Source: Caldilineaceae bacterium bin5 (lineage in GTDB: Bacteria; Chloroflexota; Anaerolineae; Caldilineales; Caldilineaceae). From it: a stretch of 52,918 bases of DNA. The position numbers and the translations under genes were made by a program. The notes below the pieces were generated by a model. That model searched no databases and was not told the DNA's origin. It worked only from the letters and a program-made list of their open reading frames with translations. This document shows positions 25,843-33,658 of this stretch, one piece after another. The stretch spans positions 1-52,918 of the forward strand of contig MPML01000030.1 in the NCBI GenBank assembly GCA_002238445.1. Direction: 5' to 3'. How positions within the stretch are numbered: position 1 is the stretch's first letter; the number at the start of each line of letters is the position of its first letter.

Positions 25843-26185
25843 CAGCGAGGCAAATGTTCAGCTCAGAAAGACTTAGCATCTGGGCTCACCGGGTGCAAGT
25901 CAAGACTCGAACTTTGTTAGCGCCAGGCCGGCGGGTTGCCTACCGCTTGCTTGTTGGAAAGATTCGCTAACGGTGACGCGTTGGCCTGGCGTGCAGTACT
26001 GAGACGAGAGTCTCCTGGGAACCGGTGAGGAAACCTGCGCAACCCTCACATCCTTCGTTTGGAGGCCGGTAGAAGTTGCACAGATTCCCGGTTCTACCTG
26101 TAGTTTTAACGGTGATGGTGGAAGCCAAATAATAATTCTAAGGCAACCGCCAAAAATTTTTCCTACGTGTAAATCAGGAGGAAAC
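25843..26185 (+). other. Structured-looking intergenic region between binding proteins A and B
   Basis: No ORF of merit. Inverted repeats are dense: GTTAGCG (25916) with CGCTAAC (25965); CGCCAGGCC (25921) with GGCCTGGCG (25983); a GAGAC-GAGA-GTCTC GNRA-type hairpin (26001-26014); GAACCGG (26019) with CCGGTTC (26088); GGTAGAA (26068) with TTCTACC (26092). AGGAGG at 26176-26181 is the ribosome site inherited by binding protein B. A riboswitch or processing element is possible but not shown. Confidence 0.4.
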
Positions 26186-27517
26186 AAGGCTAACAGAATA
26201 AACCGACGCGATTTTCTGCGCTTGTCGGTAACGACAGCAGGCGGAGGGCTGCTTGCGGCCTGCGTTGCCCCGGCGGCCGTCCCTGCAGATTCGGGGGCGT
26301 CGATGTCCGAGGAGCCTATCGAGATCAGGCTGGCAGAAGGCAGTTGGGTGGGTCCGGAGGGGATCGCGTTCTGGACGGACGAAATCATACCCAGTTTCGA
26401 GGAAGGGAATCCCGGCATTAACGTGACTTTCGAAAACGCCGAGTCGCCCGACTACGCCGACAAGCTGTACACGCAGGCGGTGGCAGGCGATTCCCCCGAT
26501 GTCATGTTCGTTTGGGACAACATCAATTATAACCTGTTGCAGAAGGGCCAGTTGCTGCAGTTGGACGACTATTTCGACAGTGAATACCTGGAGGACTTCT
26601 ATCCGGCGCTGGTCAAGGCCCATCTCCTGGATGGACAGTTGTTTGGAATCCCCAAGTATGTGTCTACGGTGGTGATGGCCTATAACAAGGATATCCTGGA
26701 CGGGGCGGGGGTCGAGTATCCCGATGGAACCTGGACCTGGGACGACTACCAGGCGGCATACGAGGCAACGACCGTGCGGGATGACAGTGATAATATCGTC
26801 CAGTGGGGAAACTATGTGGCCCAGTCGTTTATTCAGCATTACGTCTGGATGAATGGCGGCGAGTGGATGAACAGCGAGATTTTTGGTACGCAATGCCTGC
26901 TGGACAGCGAGAAGGCTCTGGAGGGTCTCAGGTTCAACCACGACCAGATTTACGGCAGTTATCCTGTATCGCCAGTTGCCGGCTCGATTCCTGAGATGGG
27001 CTGGTACAACGTCTTTTCAAGTGGAAAGGTGGCGTTCACGGAATCTCACAGTTGGACAGTCACCAACTACATTCGTGAGAACGACTTTGCGTGGGACTTC
27101 GTAGATCTACCTGTGGCGCGCGATGGTGTCAAGGCAGGCCTTACCTTTTGCAATGGCTATGTCATAGCAAAGAAGACGCAGGAGCCTGACGCGTCTGTCC
27201 AGCTGGTGGAGTTCCTGGCTTCGCCGGAGGCCGAGGAAGTAATGGCGTTGAGTATTGTCGGCCTGCAACCTGCACGGCGCAGCGTGGCAGGTGATGCCTG
27301 GGACGTGAAATCGATGGGGGCGGAGGCCGGCTACGACGTGGCTGCTTTCTCCCGTATCATGGATCATACGCGGCTGAACCCTGCCTTCCAGGAAAACGAG
27401 AAGGTCAACTCGGAGGCATTTGGCCCGATCTGGGACCAGATCTGGGTGACGGGTGAAATCGGATTGGAGGAAGGGGTTAATCTGATCGTGGAGCGAATCG
27501 CCGAGGTTTTTGCCTGA
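26186..27517 (+). CDS. CUT1 sugar-binding lipoprotein B, start codon lost or non-standard
   Basis: Tandem paralogue of binding protein A. Counted from the codon aligned with A's ATG, it has exactly the same 443 codons and ends at the same place. That codon is AAG (26186) here, and A's second Met (codon 5) is ATA (26198); AGGAGG is kept 4 bases upstream. The Tat motif NRRDFLRLS and lipobox LLAAC are intact in frame upstream of the first conventional start, TTG 26222, which would remove the twin arginines and leave only a stub before the lipobox. The rest is undamaged (FVWDNINYNLLQKGQLLQLDDYF; YGIPKYVST-like FGIPKYVSTVVMAYNKDILDGAG). So either the gene was silenced recently, uses a rare start, or the base call is wrong. 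Confidence 0.8.
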   Translation, partial: KANRINRRDFLRLSVTTAGGGLLAACVAPAAVPADSGASMSEEPIEIRLAEGSWVGPEGIAFWTDEIIPSFEEGNPGINVTFENAESPDYADKLYTQAVAGDSPDVMFVWDNINYNLLQKGQLLQLDDYFDSEYLEDFYPALVKAHLLDGQLFGIPKYVSTVVMAYNKDILDGAGVEYPDGTWTWDDYQAAYEATTVRDDSDNIVQWGNYVAQSFIQHYVWMNGGEWMNSEIFGTQCLLDSEKALEGLRFNHDQIYGSYPVSPVAGSIPEMGWYNVFSSGKVAFTESHSWTVTNYIRENDFAWDFVDLPVARDGVKAGLTFCNGYVIAKKTQEPDASVQLVEFLASPEAEEVMALSIVGLQPARRSVAGDAWDVKSMGAEAGYDVAAFSRIMDHTRLNPAFQENEKVNSEAFGPIWDQIWVTGEIGLEEGVNLIVERIAEVFA

Positions 27518-27650
27518 TAGCGTTGAATTTCGAGGAGTGAGAAAGAGGGGAGATTAGGGCTTTGCTTGGTCGCAGCCTGCGTCAGTGGTCTTGGTCTCTC
27601 CACTCTCTCCTCCAATCTTGCGGCTCGAATTCGGATAGGGGATCTTCTAT

Positions 27651-28631
27651 ATGAGCGCCCAAGCGCAGAGCGGCCAAACTGCTTTGACAAGAATACTCTC
27701 TTCGAATTTCTGGTCGCGACGTACATTGCGCCAGAGGGAAGAGTTAATCGCCTATCTCCTTGTCTCACCGTGGGTGATTGGATTCCTGGTATTCATTGTC
27801 GGCCCGATGCTGACCTCCCTGGGCTTGAGCTTTACTGAAACCGACCTGTTCACGCTCGAGTTTGTGGGTATCGAGAACTACACCAAGCTCCTCTCCTTTG
27901 ACACGACGCGAACGCTCTTCTGGACAACGCTTTACAACACGGCCTATTACGTCTTCCTCAGTATCCCTCTGACGATCAGCGTTGGATTCTTCATCGCCGT
28001 TCTGCTCAACCAGAATATTTCCGGGCAGCCCACCTACCGGATCGTTTACTATCTGCCTGCAGTTATTCCCGGCATCGCGACTTCGCTGCTGTGGCTGTGG
28101 CTGTTTCAGCCGGAGTTCGGGCTGATCAACTGGGCGCTCTCGCTGGTCGGAATCGAAGGGCCGCGCTGGCTGTTCGACAGGAGTACGGCCAAGATGGCGC
28201 TGGTTCTCATGAGCGTGTGGGGCGCGGGCTCCAATATGCTCATCTTCCTGGCTGGGCTGCAGGGCATCCCGACCGAGCTTTACGAAGCCGCGACCATTGA
28301 CGGGGCAGGCATTTGGCGACGCTTCCGCAATATCACGATCCCGATGATTAGTCCGACTTTGTTCTTTGTGGTGGTCACGCAGATTATTTGGTCGTCACAG
28401 GTATTCACGAACGTTTACGTGATGACCGAGGGCAAGGGTGGACCTGCCAACGCCACGCTCATGATGGTTCTATATCTGTATCAGGTGGCCTTTCGGCAGT
28501 ATCGAATGGGATATGCCAGCGCCTATGCCTGGATCTTCTTCCTGATCCTCCTGACCTTTACACTCCTGCTCTTCCGATCGTCCAAGGCGTGGGTCTACTA
28601 TGAGACAGAGATCGGAGGGCAGAGGTCATGA
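27651..28631 (+). CDS. CUT1 sugar ABC transporter permease, MalF/UgpA type
   Basis: Inner-membrane permease, 326 residues, six helices beginning at about 34 (IAYLLVSPWVIGFLVFIVGP). The EAA loop is PTELYEAATIDGAGIWRRFR. It pairs with the next permease (4-base overlap, ATGA). ATG 27651 has only a weak GGGGA site. A purine-rich then pyrimidine-rich 130-base gap precedes it after binding protein B. No ATPase is encoded with the system, as is usual for CUT1 transporters that share an MsmK-type ATPase. Confidence 0.92.
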   Translation: MSAQAQSGQTALTRILSSNFWSRRTLRQREELIAYLLVSPWVIGFLVFIVGPMLTSLGLSFTETDLFTLEFVGIENYTKLLSFDTTRTLFWTTLYNTAYYVFLSIPLTISVGFFIAVLLNQNISGQPTYRIVYYLPAVIPGIATSLLWLWLFQPEFGLINWALSLVGIEGPRWLFDRSTAKMALVLMSVWGAGSNMLIFLAGLQGIPTELYEAATIDGAGIWRRFRNITIPMISPTLFFVVVTQIIWSSQVFTNVYVMTEGKGGPANATLMMVLYLYQVAFRQYRMGYASAYAWIFFLILLTFTLLLFRSSKAWVYYETEIGGQRS

Positions 28632-29506
28632 GCGGCGCGGCTATTGGAATTGGAACTGCGCGTGCAAGCGTCAAGCGAAGCCAGAGAGCTCAATCAATCC
28701 TGATCCACACGGTACTCATTGCCGGCGGGATCATTGTCATGATTCCCCTGGCTTGGATGCTCTCCACATCGCTCAAGCCGCCACACCAGATTACGAAGTT
28801 CCCGCCGATATGGATTCCGGAGCCGTTCGTGTGGTCGAACTATTATCGGGCGGTGACGATCTTCCCGGTGTCATTCGTGGTTTTTGTCCGCAATTCGATG
28901 TACATGAGCCTGATGATCACGCTGGGAACCGTTCTCTCCAATGCGATTGTTGCCTTTGCCTTCGCCCGACTGACCTTTCGGGGAAGCCGTGTCCTGTTCA
29001 TCATTGTCCTGAGTACAATGATGCTGCCTCAACAGGTAACGATGATCCCTCTCTTCATTCTGTTTTCCAAGTTCGGGTGGATAAATACCTACAACCCTTT
29101 GATCGTTCCGCACTTTTTCGCCAATGCTTATTTTGTCTTTCTTTTGCGCCAGTTCTATACCACCATCCCGCGCGAGCTGGACGACGCCGCGCGAATCGAC
29201 GGCTGCGGCGTGATAGGGCTATTCATTCGTATACTGTTGCCGCTGAGTAAGCCCGCACTGGGCATCACCGCCATCTTTGCCTTTTCCTGGGCATGGAACG
29301 AGTTTCTGGGGCCGCTGATATATCTGAGCCGGATGGAAACTTTTCCGCTGGCGATCGCGCTCTCATTCCTGAGGGCTGCGCACGGCGTGTTGTGGTCCGA
29401 ACTGATGGTGGTCTCCTTCATCGCGATGCTGCCACCGGTACTCCTTTTCTTCGTTGCACAGAAGCACTACATCCAGGGCATTGTGATAACGGGCGTAAAA
29501 GGGTAG
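28628..29506 (+). CDS. CUT1 sugar ABC transporter permease, MalG/UgpE type
   Basis: Inner-membrane permease, 292 residues. First helix IHTVLIAGGIIVMIPLAWML; EAA loop PRELDDAARIDGCGVIGLF; C-terminus FVAQKHYIQGIVITGVKG, the standard CUT1 tail. It overlaps the MalF-like gene by 4 bases. The permease scrap at 13465-13542 matches this C-terminal tail. Confidence 0.92.
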   Translation: MSGAAIGIGTARASVKRSQRAQSILIHTVLIAGGIIVMIPLAWMLSTSLKPPHQITKFPPIWIPEPFVWSNYYRAVTIFPVSFVVFVRNSMYMSLMITLGTVLSNAIVAFAFARLTFRGSRVLFIIVLSTMMLPQQVTMIPLFILFSKFGWINTYNPLIVPHFFANAYFVFLLRQFYTTIPRELDDAARIDGCGVIGLFIRILLPLSKPALGITAIFAFSWAWNEFLGPLIYLSRMETFPLAIALSFLRAAHGVLWSELMVVSFIAMLPPVLLFFVAQKHYIQGIVITGVKG

Positions 29507-29554
29507 CCCTCCAGTCCTTCAACTCATACACCTCCGACCGGAAAGGAGCCGAAA

Positions 29555-31024
29555 ATGATCTTCAGACCCAGCATTGTCGCGCGTATGTGGGATACCTGGC
29601 TCTATTACCATGAGGGCAAACATTACCTTTTCTATTTGCACAATTCGCGTGCTGACGTGCGATGGGACGGTATGAGCGTGGCGGTATCGGACGACGGCGT
29701 CCATTTCGACGACCACGGCCCCATCATTCACAAGGCGGATGACGCGGTCTGGCTGGGAACCGGCATGGTTTGGCGGGTGGATGATAAGTTCATGCTCAAC
29801 TTCTCCGAGGAACGCGCGGGCGTACAGGAGATCTTTTTTGCGGAGTCCGATGACCTGCTTAACTGGACGCGCCTGCCGGATGAGGAGTACATCTGCCTGG
29901 CCGATTCACGCTGGTACGCCGACGACCCGACGTTCACGAGCCAGCGCTGGGACTGCATCTGGGCGCTGCCGCGCGAGGAGGGCGAGGGTTATATCGGCTT
30001 TCTGACGGCGGTGGCGCGGCACGGTCCGGCGGGTTTGTGCGGGACGGCCGGGTGCGTCGTGTCGGATGACGGCCGCCACTTCCGCGCGGCGCCGCCGGTG
30101 ATCGAGACCGGCGTGTGGGGGGACCGCGTCGAGGTCGGCGCGGTGGAGAAGTATGGCGACCGCTATTACATGCTTTTGGGCGTGGGCGCCGCGCCGCTGG
30201 GTGCTCGCCAGCGTTCGCGGCTGCCGGCGGGCGAGGGCGGCATGTTTGTGTTGAGCTCGGCAAACCAGGCTGGACCGTACGAGCTTGATCCGCAGCAGGC
30301 CCCGTTTCTGAGCAGCAGCCCTATCCTTTACACATACTTTGCTCGCTTCTATCGTTACGGCGACGAACTCTTGCTCAATCACCATACGGTCCCGCGCAGC
30401 GGCCACGCCGGACCGGAGGACATATACTTTTCGCCGTTGAAATCGGTACAGAGCGACGATGGGGGTATTCTGAGCCTGCACTGGTGGACGGGCAATGAGG
30501 CGTTGAAAGGCAAAGCCATGCCGGTCGTCCTTGGGGACAGCGAGTTGTACGGACTGCAAGAGGATGCCTGTACGCTCGCAGGCGGTCAGGCGCGTTTGAG
30601 CGCAGACACGGGGGGCCTGGCCGTTTTGCCGGTTAAGTACAACACCGAGCGCGGCGTCATCCTGGAGGCGGAAGTGACGCCGCACAGTACGGACGCGGCG
30701 CTCTCCGGAGCCGGTGTTTTCGTGGAAGGGGAGACTGCCAACAAGGGAACGCTACTGCTGGCGCAGAGTAGCGGGCAGGTAGGAGTCGGCCGATACGACG
30801 GCTATGCGTTCAGGCCGCAGGATGGCAAGCCGTACAGCTATGAGACAGATGAGGCGGCGCGCTGGCGGCTCCTGGTACGCGATGCGCATGTCGAGTTGTA
30901 TATTGACGACGTGCACATCCAGTGCTACACGATGGACCACAATTCTGGCGGGCGACTGGGCTTCGCGGTCGAGGCCGGCAGCGCGACGATCAGCAACGTG
31001 CAGGCCTGGGAGATGTCCCTCTAG
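29555..31024 (+). CDS. GH32/GH43-superfamily-like glycosidase with C-terminal beta-sandwich
   Basis: A 489-residue protein. Residues 1-320 form a five-bladed-propeller type sequence: MWDTWLYYHEGKHYLFYLHN (D13 in the position of the nucleophile), GMSVAVSDDGVHF, WYADDPTF (D123/D124, like the R-D-P element) and WGDRVEVGAVEKYGDRYYMLLG (candidate acid/base Glu). Residues ~340-489 look like a lamin-G/GH32-C beta-sandwich (RWRLLVRDAHVELYIDDVHIQCYT). No signal peptide, so it is probably cytoplasmic. ATG 29555 follows AAAGGAG. It is the last gene of the CUT1 operon, 48 bases after MalG, so it likely hydrolyses the imported oligosaccharide. The canonical W-M-N-D-P-N motif is absent, so it is a distant member. 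Confidence 0.8.
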   Translation: MIFRPSIVARMWDTWLYYHEGKHYLFYLHNSRADVRWDGMSVAVSDDGVHFDDHGPIIHKADDAVWLGTGMVWRVDDKFMLNFSEERAGVQEIFFAESDDLLNWTRLPDEEYICLADSRWYADDPTFTSQRWDCIWALPREEGEGYIGFLTAVARHGPAGLCGTAGCVVSDDGRHFRAAPPVIETGVWGDRVEVGAVEKYGDRYYMLLGVGAAPLGARQRSRLPAGEGGMFVLSSANQAGPYELDPQQAPFLSSSPILYTYFARFYRYGDELLLNHHTVPRSGHAGPEDIYFSPLKSVQSDDGGILSLHWWTGNEALKGKAMPVVLGDSELYGLQEDACTLAGGQARLSADTGGLAVLPVKYNTERGVILEAEVTPHSTDAALSGAGVFVEGETANKGTLLLAQSSGQVGVGRYDGYAFRPQDGKPYSYETDEAARWRLLVRDAHVELYIDDVHIQCYTMDHNSGGRLGFAVEAGSATISNVQAWEMSL

Positions 31025-31040
31025 AGAGCAAGTAACCGCC

Positions 31041-32417
31041 TCAGGCTGTTCTGTCGGCGGTCAAAATCACACAGCTGAATGCCCAGCAGCGCCACTCAAC
31101 GTTGTCGAAGTTGCTCAGTTTCAGGCGCAGTCTGTTTTCGCCCTGACTCAGGGTGACAGGAACCTCAACGGCTGCAAAGCCGTCATCGTGCCTCAGAGTG
31201 GCGATGAGCTTGTCGTTGATCCACACTTTCATCCAGTCATCGAATCCAAGGCGCAGCACTGCCTCCGAATCCGACCGAGCCTCTATGACGGTTTCGGCAT
31301 ATGCGGCGGCGTCGACCGGCTGCGTGCCGGTGTTGCCGGTGGCGTCGCGGCGAAACCAGCGGGAAAAGTCGATCCAGGTCAGTTCTGGCGCAGTTTTGAC
31401 CGCGGTCAGGTGACGTCCTCCCCACTCCCATCCGGCCGGCCACTCTTCTTCAGGGGTCTCCGGAAACTCTGCGCGCTCAAAGTCGTCCCGCGTCTGGCAG
31501 TCAAACGGCCCGGTGAGAATCCACTCCGCCGGCGTATTTGCTGCGGGCGAGTCGTTGTCTACCGCCTTGTAGTAGTACAGGACACTTTCCATGTCGTTGG
31601 CGCGTGTGCCGAAGCGCAGCGACAGCGAAGAATTAAACGTTACACTGTCGGCACCGAAAAAACGGTAGGTGACGACCTCGGAACAGTCGGCATTCAGCCC
31701 AACAACATGCGGCGCGCCAGTCCAATCGCTCATTTCCGGGTACATGCCAAAGGAGTGGCCAAACACATCCTCGCTGCCTATCCCCCGCAAGACGTGGGGA
31801 TTGGTTTCGCCGTCGATCAGCCAGGTATCGCCGCCGGTATGCCAGATCATGTCGCGGTAGTCATGGCGTCGGACGGCGTGAAAGAGGCCGGCGACGAATC
31901 CGCTGCCTCCCAGAGCGCCGAGCAGCGTCGTGCCGAGCGGCTCTGCTGGTTTCTCCTCGGTGAATTGGGCGTGCAGCCGGTAGGGGGTGAGCGTTTCTTC
32001 ATCGTCGAACTTCTGCCAGTTGACCATCGACCAGACGGAGGTTGCTTCCTGTCCCGTATTGCGCAGTGTGATGCGGCACGAACTCTGGAAAGGTAGCGGG
32101 AAGTAGGCGTTGTAGCCATTCTTGGGCAGAAGCTTGAGCGGCGCGGACTCGATGCGATAGGGGTCTTTCCCCAGCAGGACGCCGAAGAACTGGTGTAGCT
32201 TCATCTTGACCTGAGGATCCGCGTCATCACAGGTGATTTCGATATCGATTTCAGCTGGCAGTTTGCTGGTGATCCAGAAATGTCGGACGCAGCCGGGGCC
32301 ATGGGCGCGTATGAGATCAACAGCCTGCCCCGGCTCCAGATCTACCCGTTTCGTGGCGCGATGGGAAGTATAATCGGTTGGAAGTTGAATCAGTGGGAAG
32401 ATTGTGTCGGAAAGCAA
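31041..32417 (-). CDS. DUF2961-family protein (GH172-type glycosidase candidate)
   Basis: A 458-residue protein. The N-terminal two-thirds match DUF2961, the fold of GH172 enzymes that act on alpha-fructofuranosides/arabinofuranosides: GPGCVRHFWIT, LPFQSSCRITLRNTG, and GDTWLIDGETNPHVLRGIGSEDVFG with E204 and E216 as candidate catalytic carboxylates. Residues ~340-458 form a separate beta-sandwich, perhaps carbohydrate-binding (DDWMKVWINDKLIATLRHDDG, then SQGENRLRLKLSN). No signal peptide. The start is TTG 32417 with AAAGG upstream; no in-frame ATG fits better. It converges on the GH32/43-like gene with 16 bases between stops, and is read with the DUF4058 gene. Confidence 0.82.
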   Translation of the reverse strand: MLSDTIFPLIQLPTDYTSHRATKRVDLEPGQAVDLIRAHGPGCVRHFWITSKLPAEIDIEITCDDADPQVKMKLHQFFGVLLGKDPYRIESAPLKLLPKNGYNAYFPLPFQSSCRITLRNTGQEATSVWSMVNWQKFDDEETLTPYRLHAQFTEEKPAEPLGTTLLGALGGSGFVAGLFHAVRRHDYRDMIWHTGGDTWLIDGETNPHVLRGIGSEDVFGHSFGMYPEMSDWTGAPHVVGLNADCSEVVTYRFFGADSVTFNSSLSLRFGTRANDMESVLYYYKAVDNDSPAANTPAEWILTGPFDCQTRDDFERAEFPETPEEEWPAGWEWGGRHLTAVKTAPELTWIDFSRWFRRDATGNTGTQPVDAAAYAETVIEARSDSEAVLRLGFDDWMKVWINDKLIATLRHDDGFAAVEVPVTLSQGENRLRLKLSNFDNVEWRCWAFSCVILTADRTA

Positions 32418-32493
32418 GGCAAAAACCTTTTCATAGCCAGAGTCTTTGTCAGGGGTGGACTAAATTGGCACGAATCGAGAATCTGTTACGGGG

Positions 32494-33291
32494 CTACTGC
32501 CGGGCCGTCGAAGTGCGCAAGCCCTTTTCCGTGAGCAACGCGTCCATCCACTCTTCCTCATCCTTGCTCAATGAGACCGGCGACGGCTTACTGTAGTCTA
32601 GCAGCATGTGATAGCCGCCGGCTTCGTAACAGCGCGAAAGAATGGCAGGCAGGTCTAGCACTGCGTCATCATCTTCCGGTAACAGGGGAATCTTGCAGCG
32701 CGGAAGCCGGTCCCTCAGGGGAACCGCGTAGACTTCCACGCTTGTGCGCCGCCGGGGGCGGCTGACGCTGATGATATATCGCCAGTCCTCTGGGGCATTT
32801 ACCTCAAAATGGCGGGCATAGGTAGCCGTCGGCTTCGAGAGGAGATCGATTTCAACCAGGTTGACCGGAGTGTTGAGAATCTCATCCTGCTTAAGAAGAT
32901 ATTGGTCTCTTCCCCGTCCGATCTTGTTGGCCGGACTCAAGACCTCGATAAGTGTTACTACATCTCCAGACTCGACACTGACAACCTGGATGTATGGAAC
33001 GCGTCTTTCGTCATCCAATACTCTGATCGTCTGGGGCTCATCTGCTACCAGCGAGCCATAGGCAACCTGATTTTCGGACAGTTTACGGGGCGGCTCTACC
33101 ACCATGACATCGGGTGTGAACTCATTGCCATAGGGTTTCAGTTCGATCCGTTCGTCAATGCGAGCAACGTATTTGGGAAGCAACTGTGGTTGAAGCAGCT
33201 CCGATGAGTAAGCAATCAGGCGCTGGTGCAAATCTGGCCAGCGTGCACCATGCTCAAAATATGGGTCCATGCCGGGGAAGGGGCTGGGCAT
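32494..33291 (-). CDS. DUF4058-family protein
   Basis: A 265-residue protein of unknown function common in Cyanobacteria and Chloroflexota. It begins with the family signature MPSPFPGMDPYFE and has WPDLHQRLI near residue 20, VSVESGDVVTLIEVLSPANKIG in the middle (an E-x-L-S-P-x-N-K pattern reminiscent of Uma2/PD-(D/E)XK-type proteins), and PLLPEDDDAVLDLPAIL near the end. ATG 33291 follows AAGGAGACCG; longer upstream codons are not family-like. It has its own promoter (33356-33328). About 75 bases separate it from the DUF2961 gene downstream. Confidence 0.88.
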   Translation of the reverse strand: MPSPFPGMDPYFEHGARWPDLHQRLIAYSSELLQPQLLPKYVARIDERIELKPYGNEFTPDVMVVEPPRKLSENQVAYGSLVADEPQTIRVLDDERRVPYIQVVSVESGDVVTLIEVLSPANKIGRGRDQYLLKQDEILNTPVNLVEIDLLSKPTATYARHFEVNAPEDWRYIISVSRPRRRTSVEVYAVPLRDRLPRCKIPLLPEDDDAVLDLPAILSRCYEAGGYHMLLDYSKPSPVSLSKDEEEWMDALLTEKGLRTSTARQ

Positions 33292-33327
33292 ATCGGTCTC
33301 CTTCTTTCTTATACAGGGATTGCAACA

Positions 33328-33356
33328 TTTATACCGCGTAAGTCGGACTTGGTCAA
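33328..33356 (-). promoter_or_regulatory. Sigma70-like promoter of the DUF4058 gene
   Basis: Minus strand: TTGACC, 17 bases, TATAAA. The expected start near 33321 leaves a ~30-base leader with AAGGAG before ATG 33291. Confidence 0.65.
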
Positions 33357-33658
33357 TGATAGCGGAACAATTCGTCATACCAATTCCTTACTGGCCTAAA
33401 TCCTAGTCTGGGAGGAGGGACGACACAGCGGGTCGAGATTACTTTCGCACCTGTCCAGAGGCGGAAAATAATTATTACCCCATTATTGGAAGGGACACAT
33501 TTCCTGGCTTTTTGACTTGGTAAGTCTGCCTCCATCACCCTGCTTCTGCTGGCCTTGTCGATACAGACTTTCGGAAGTTCTCTCCTGTTTGGGAGGTTGC
33601 GATGAGCGACATTGAGGGATAAACTAGCTTCACTCTTACTCTCCATAGGAATCAATCC
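33357..33658. other. Divergent intergenic region, right part
   Basis: Upstream of the two-domain hydrolase. It contains an AATAATTATT palindrome (33467-33476) in a local AT-rich patch. No protein and no clear plus-strand promoter seen. Confidence 0.4.

Noticed and set aside
26016..26050. Cobalamin riboswitch
   Set aside because: Only the GGGAA...GGTG-like core is similar; the B12 box and downstream conserved segments are absent and the neighbouring gene is a sugar-binding protein.
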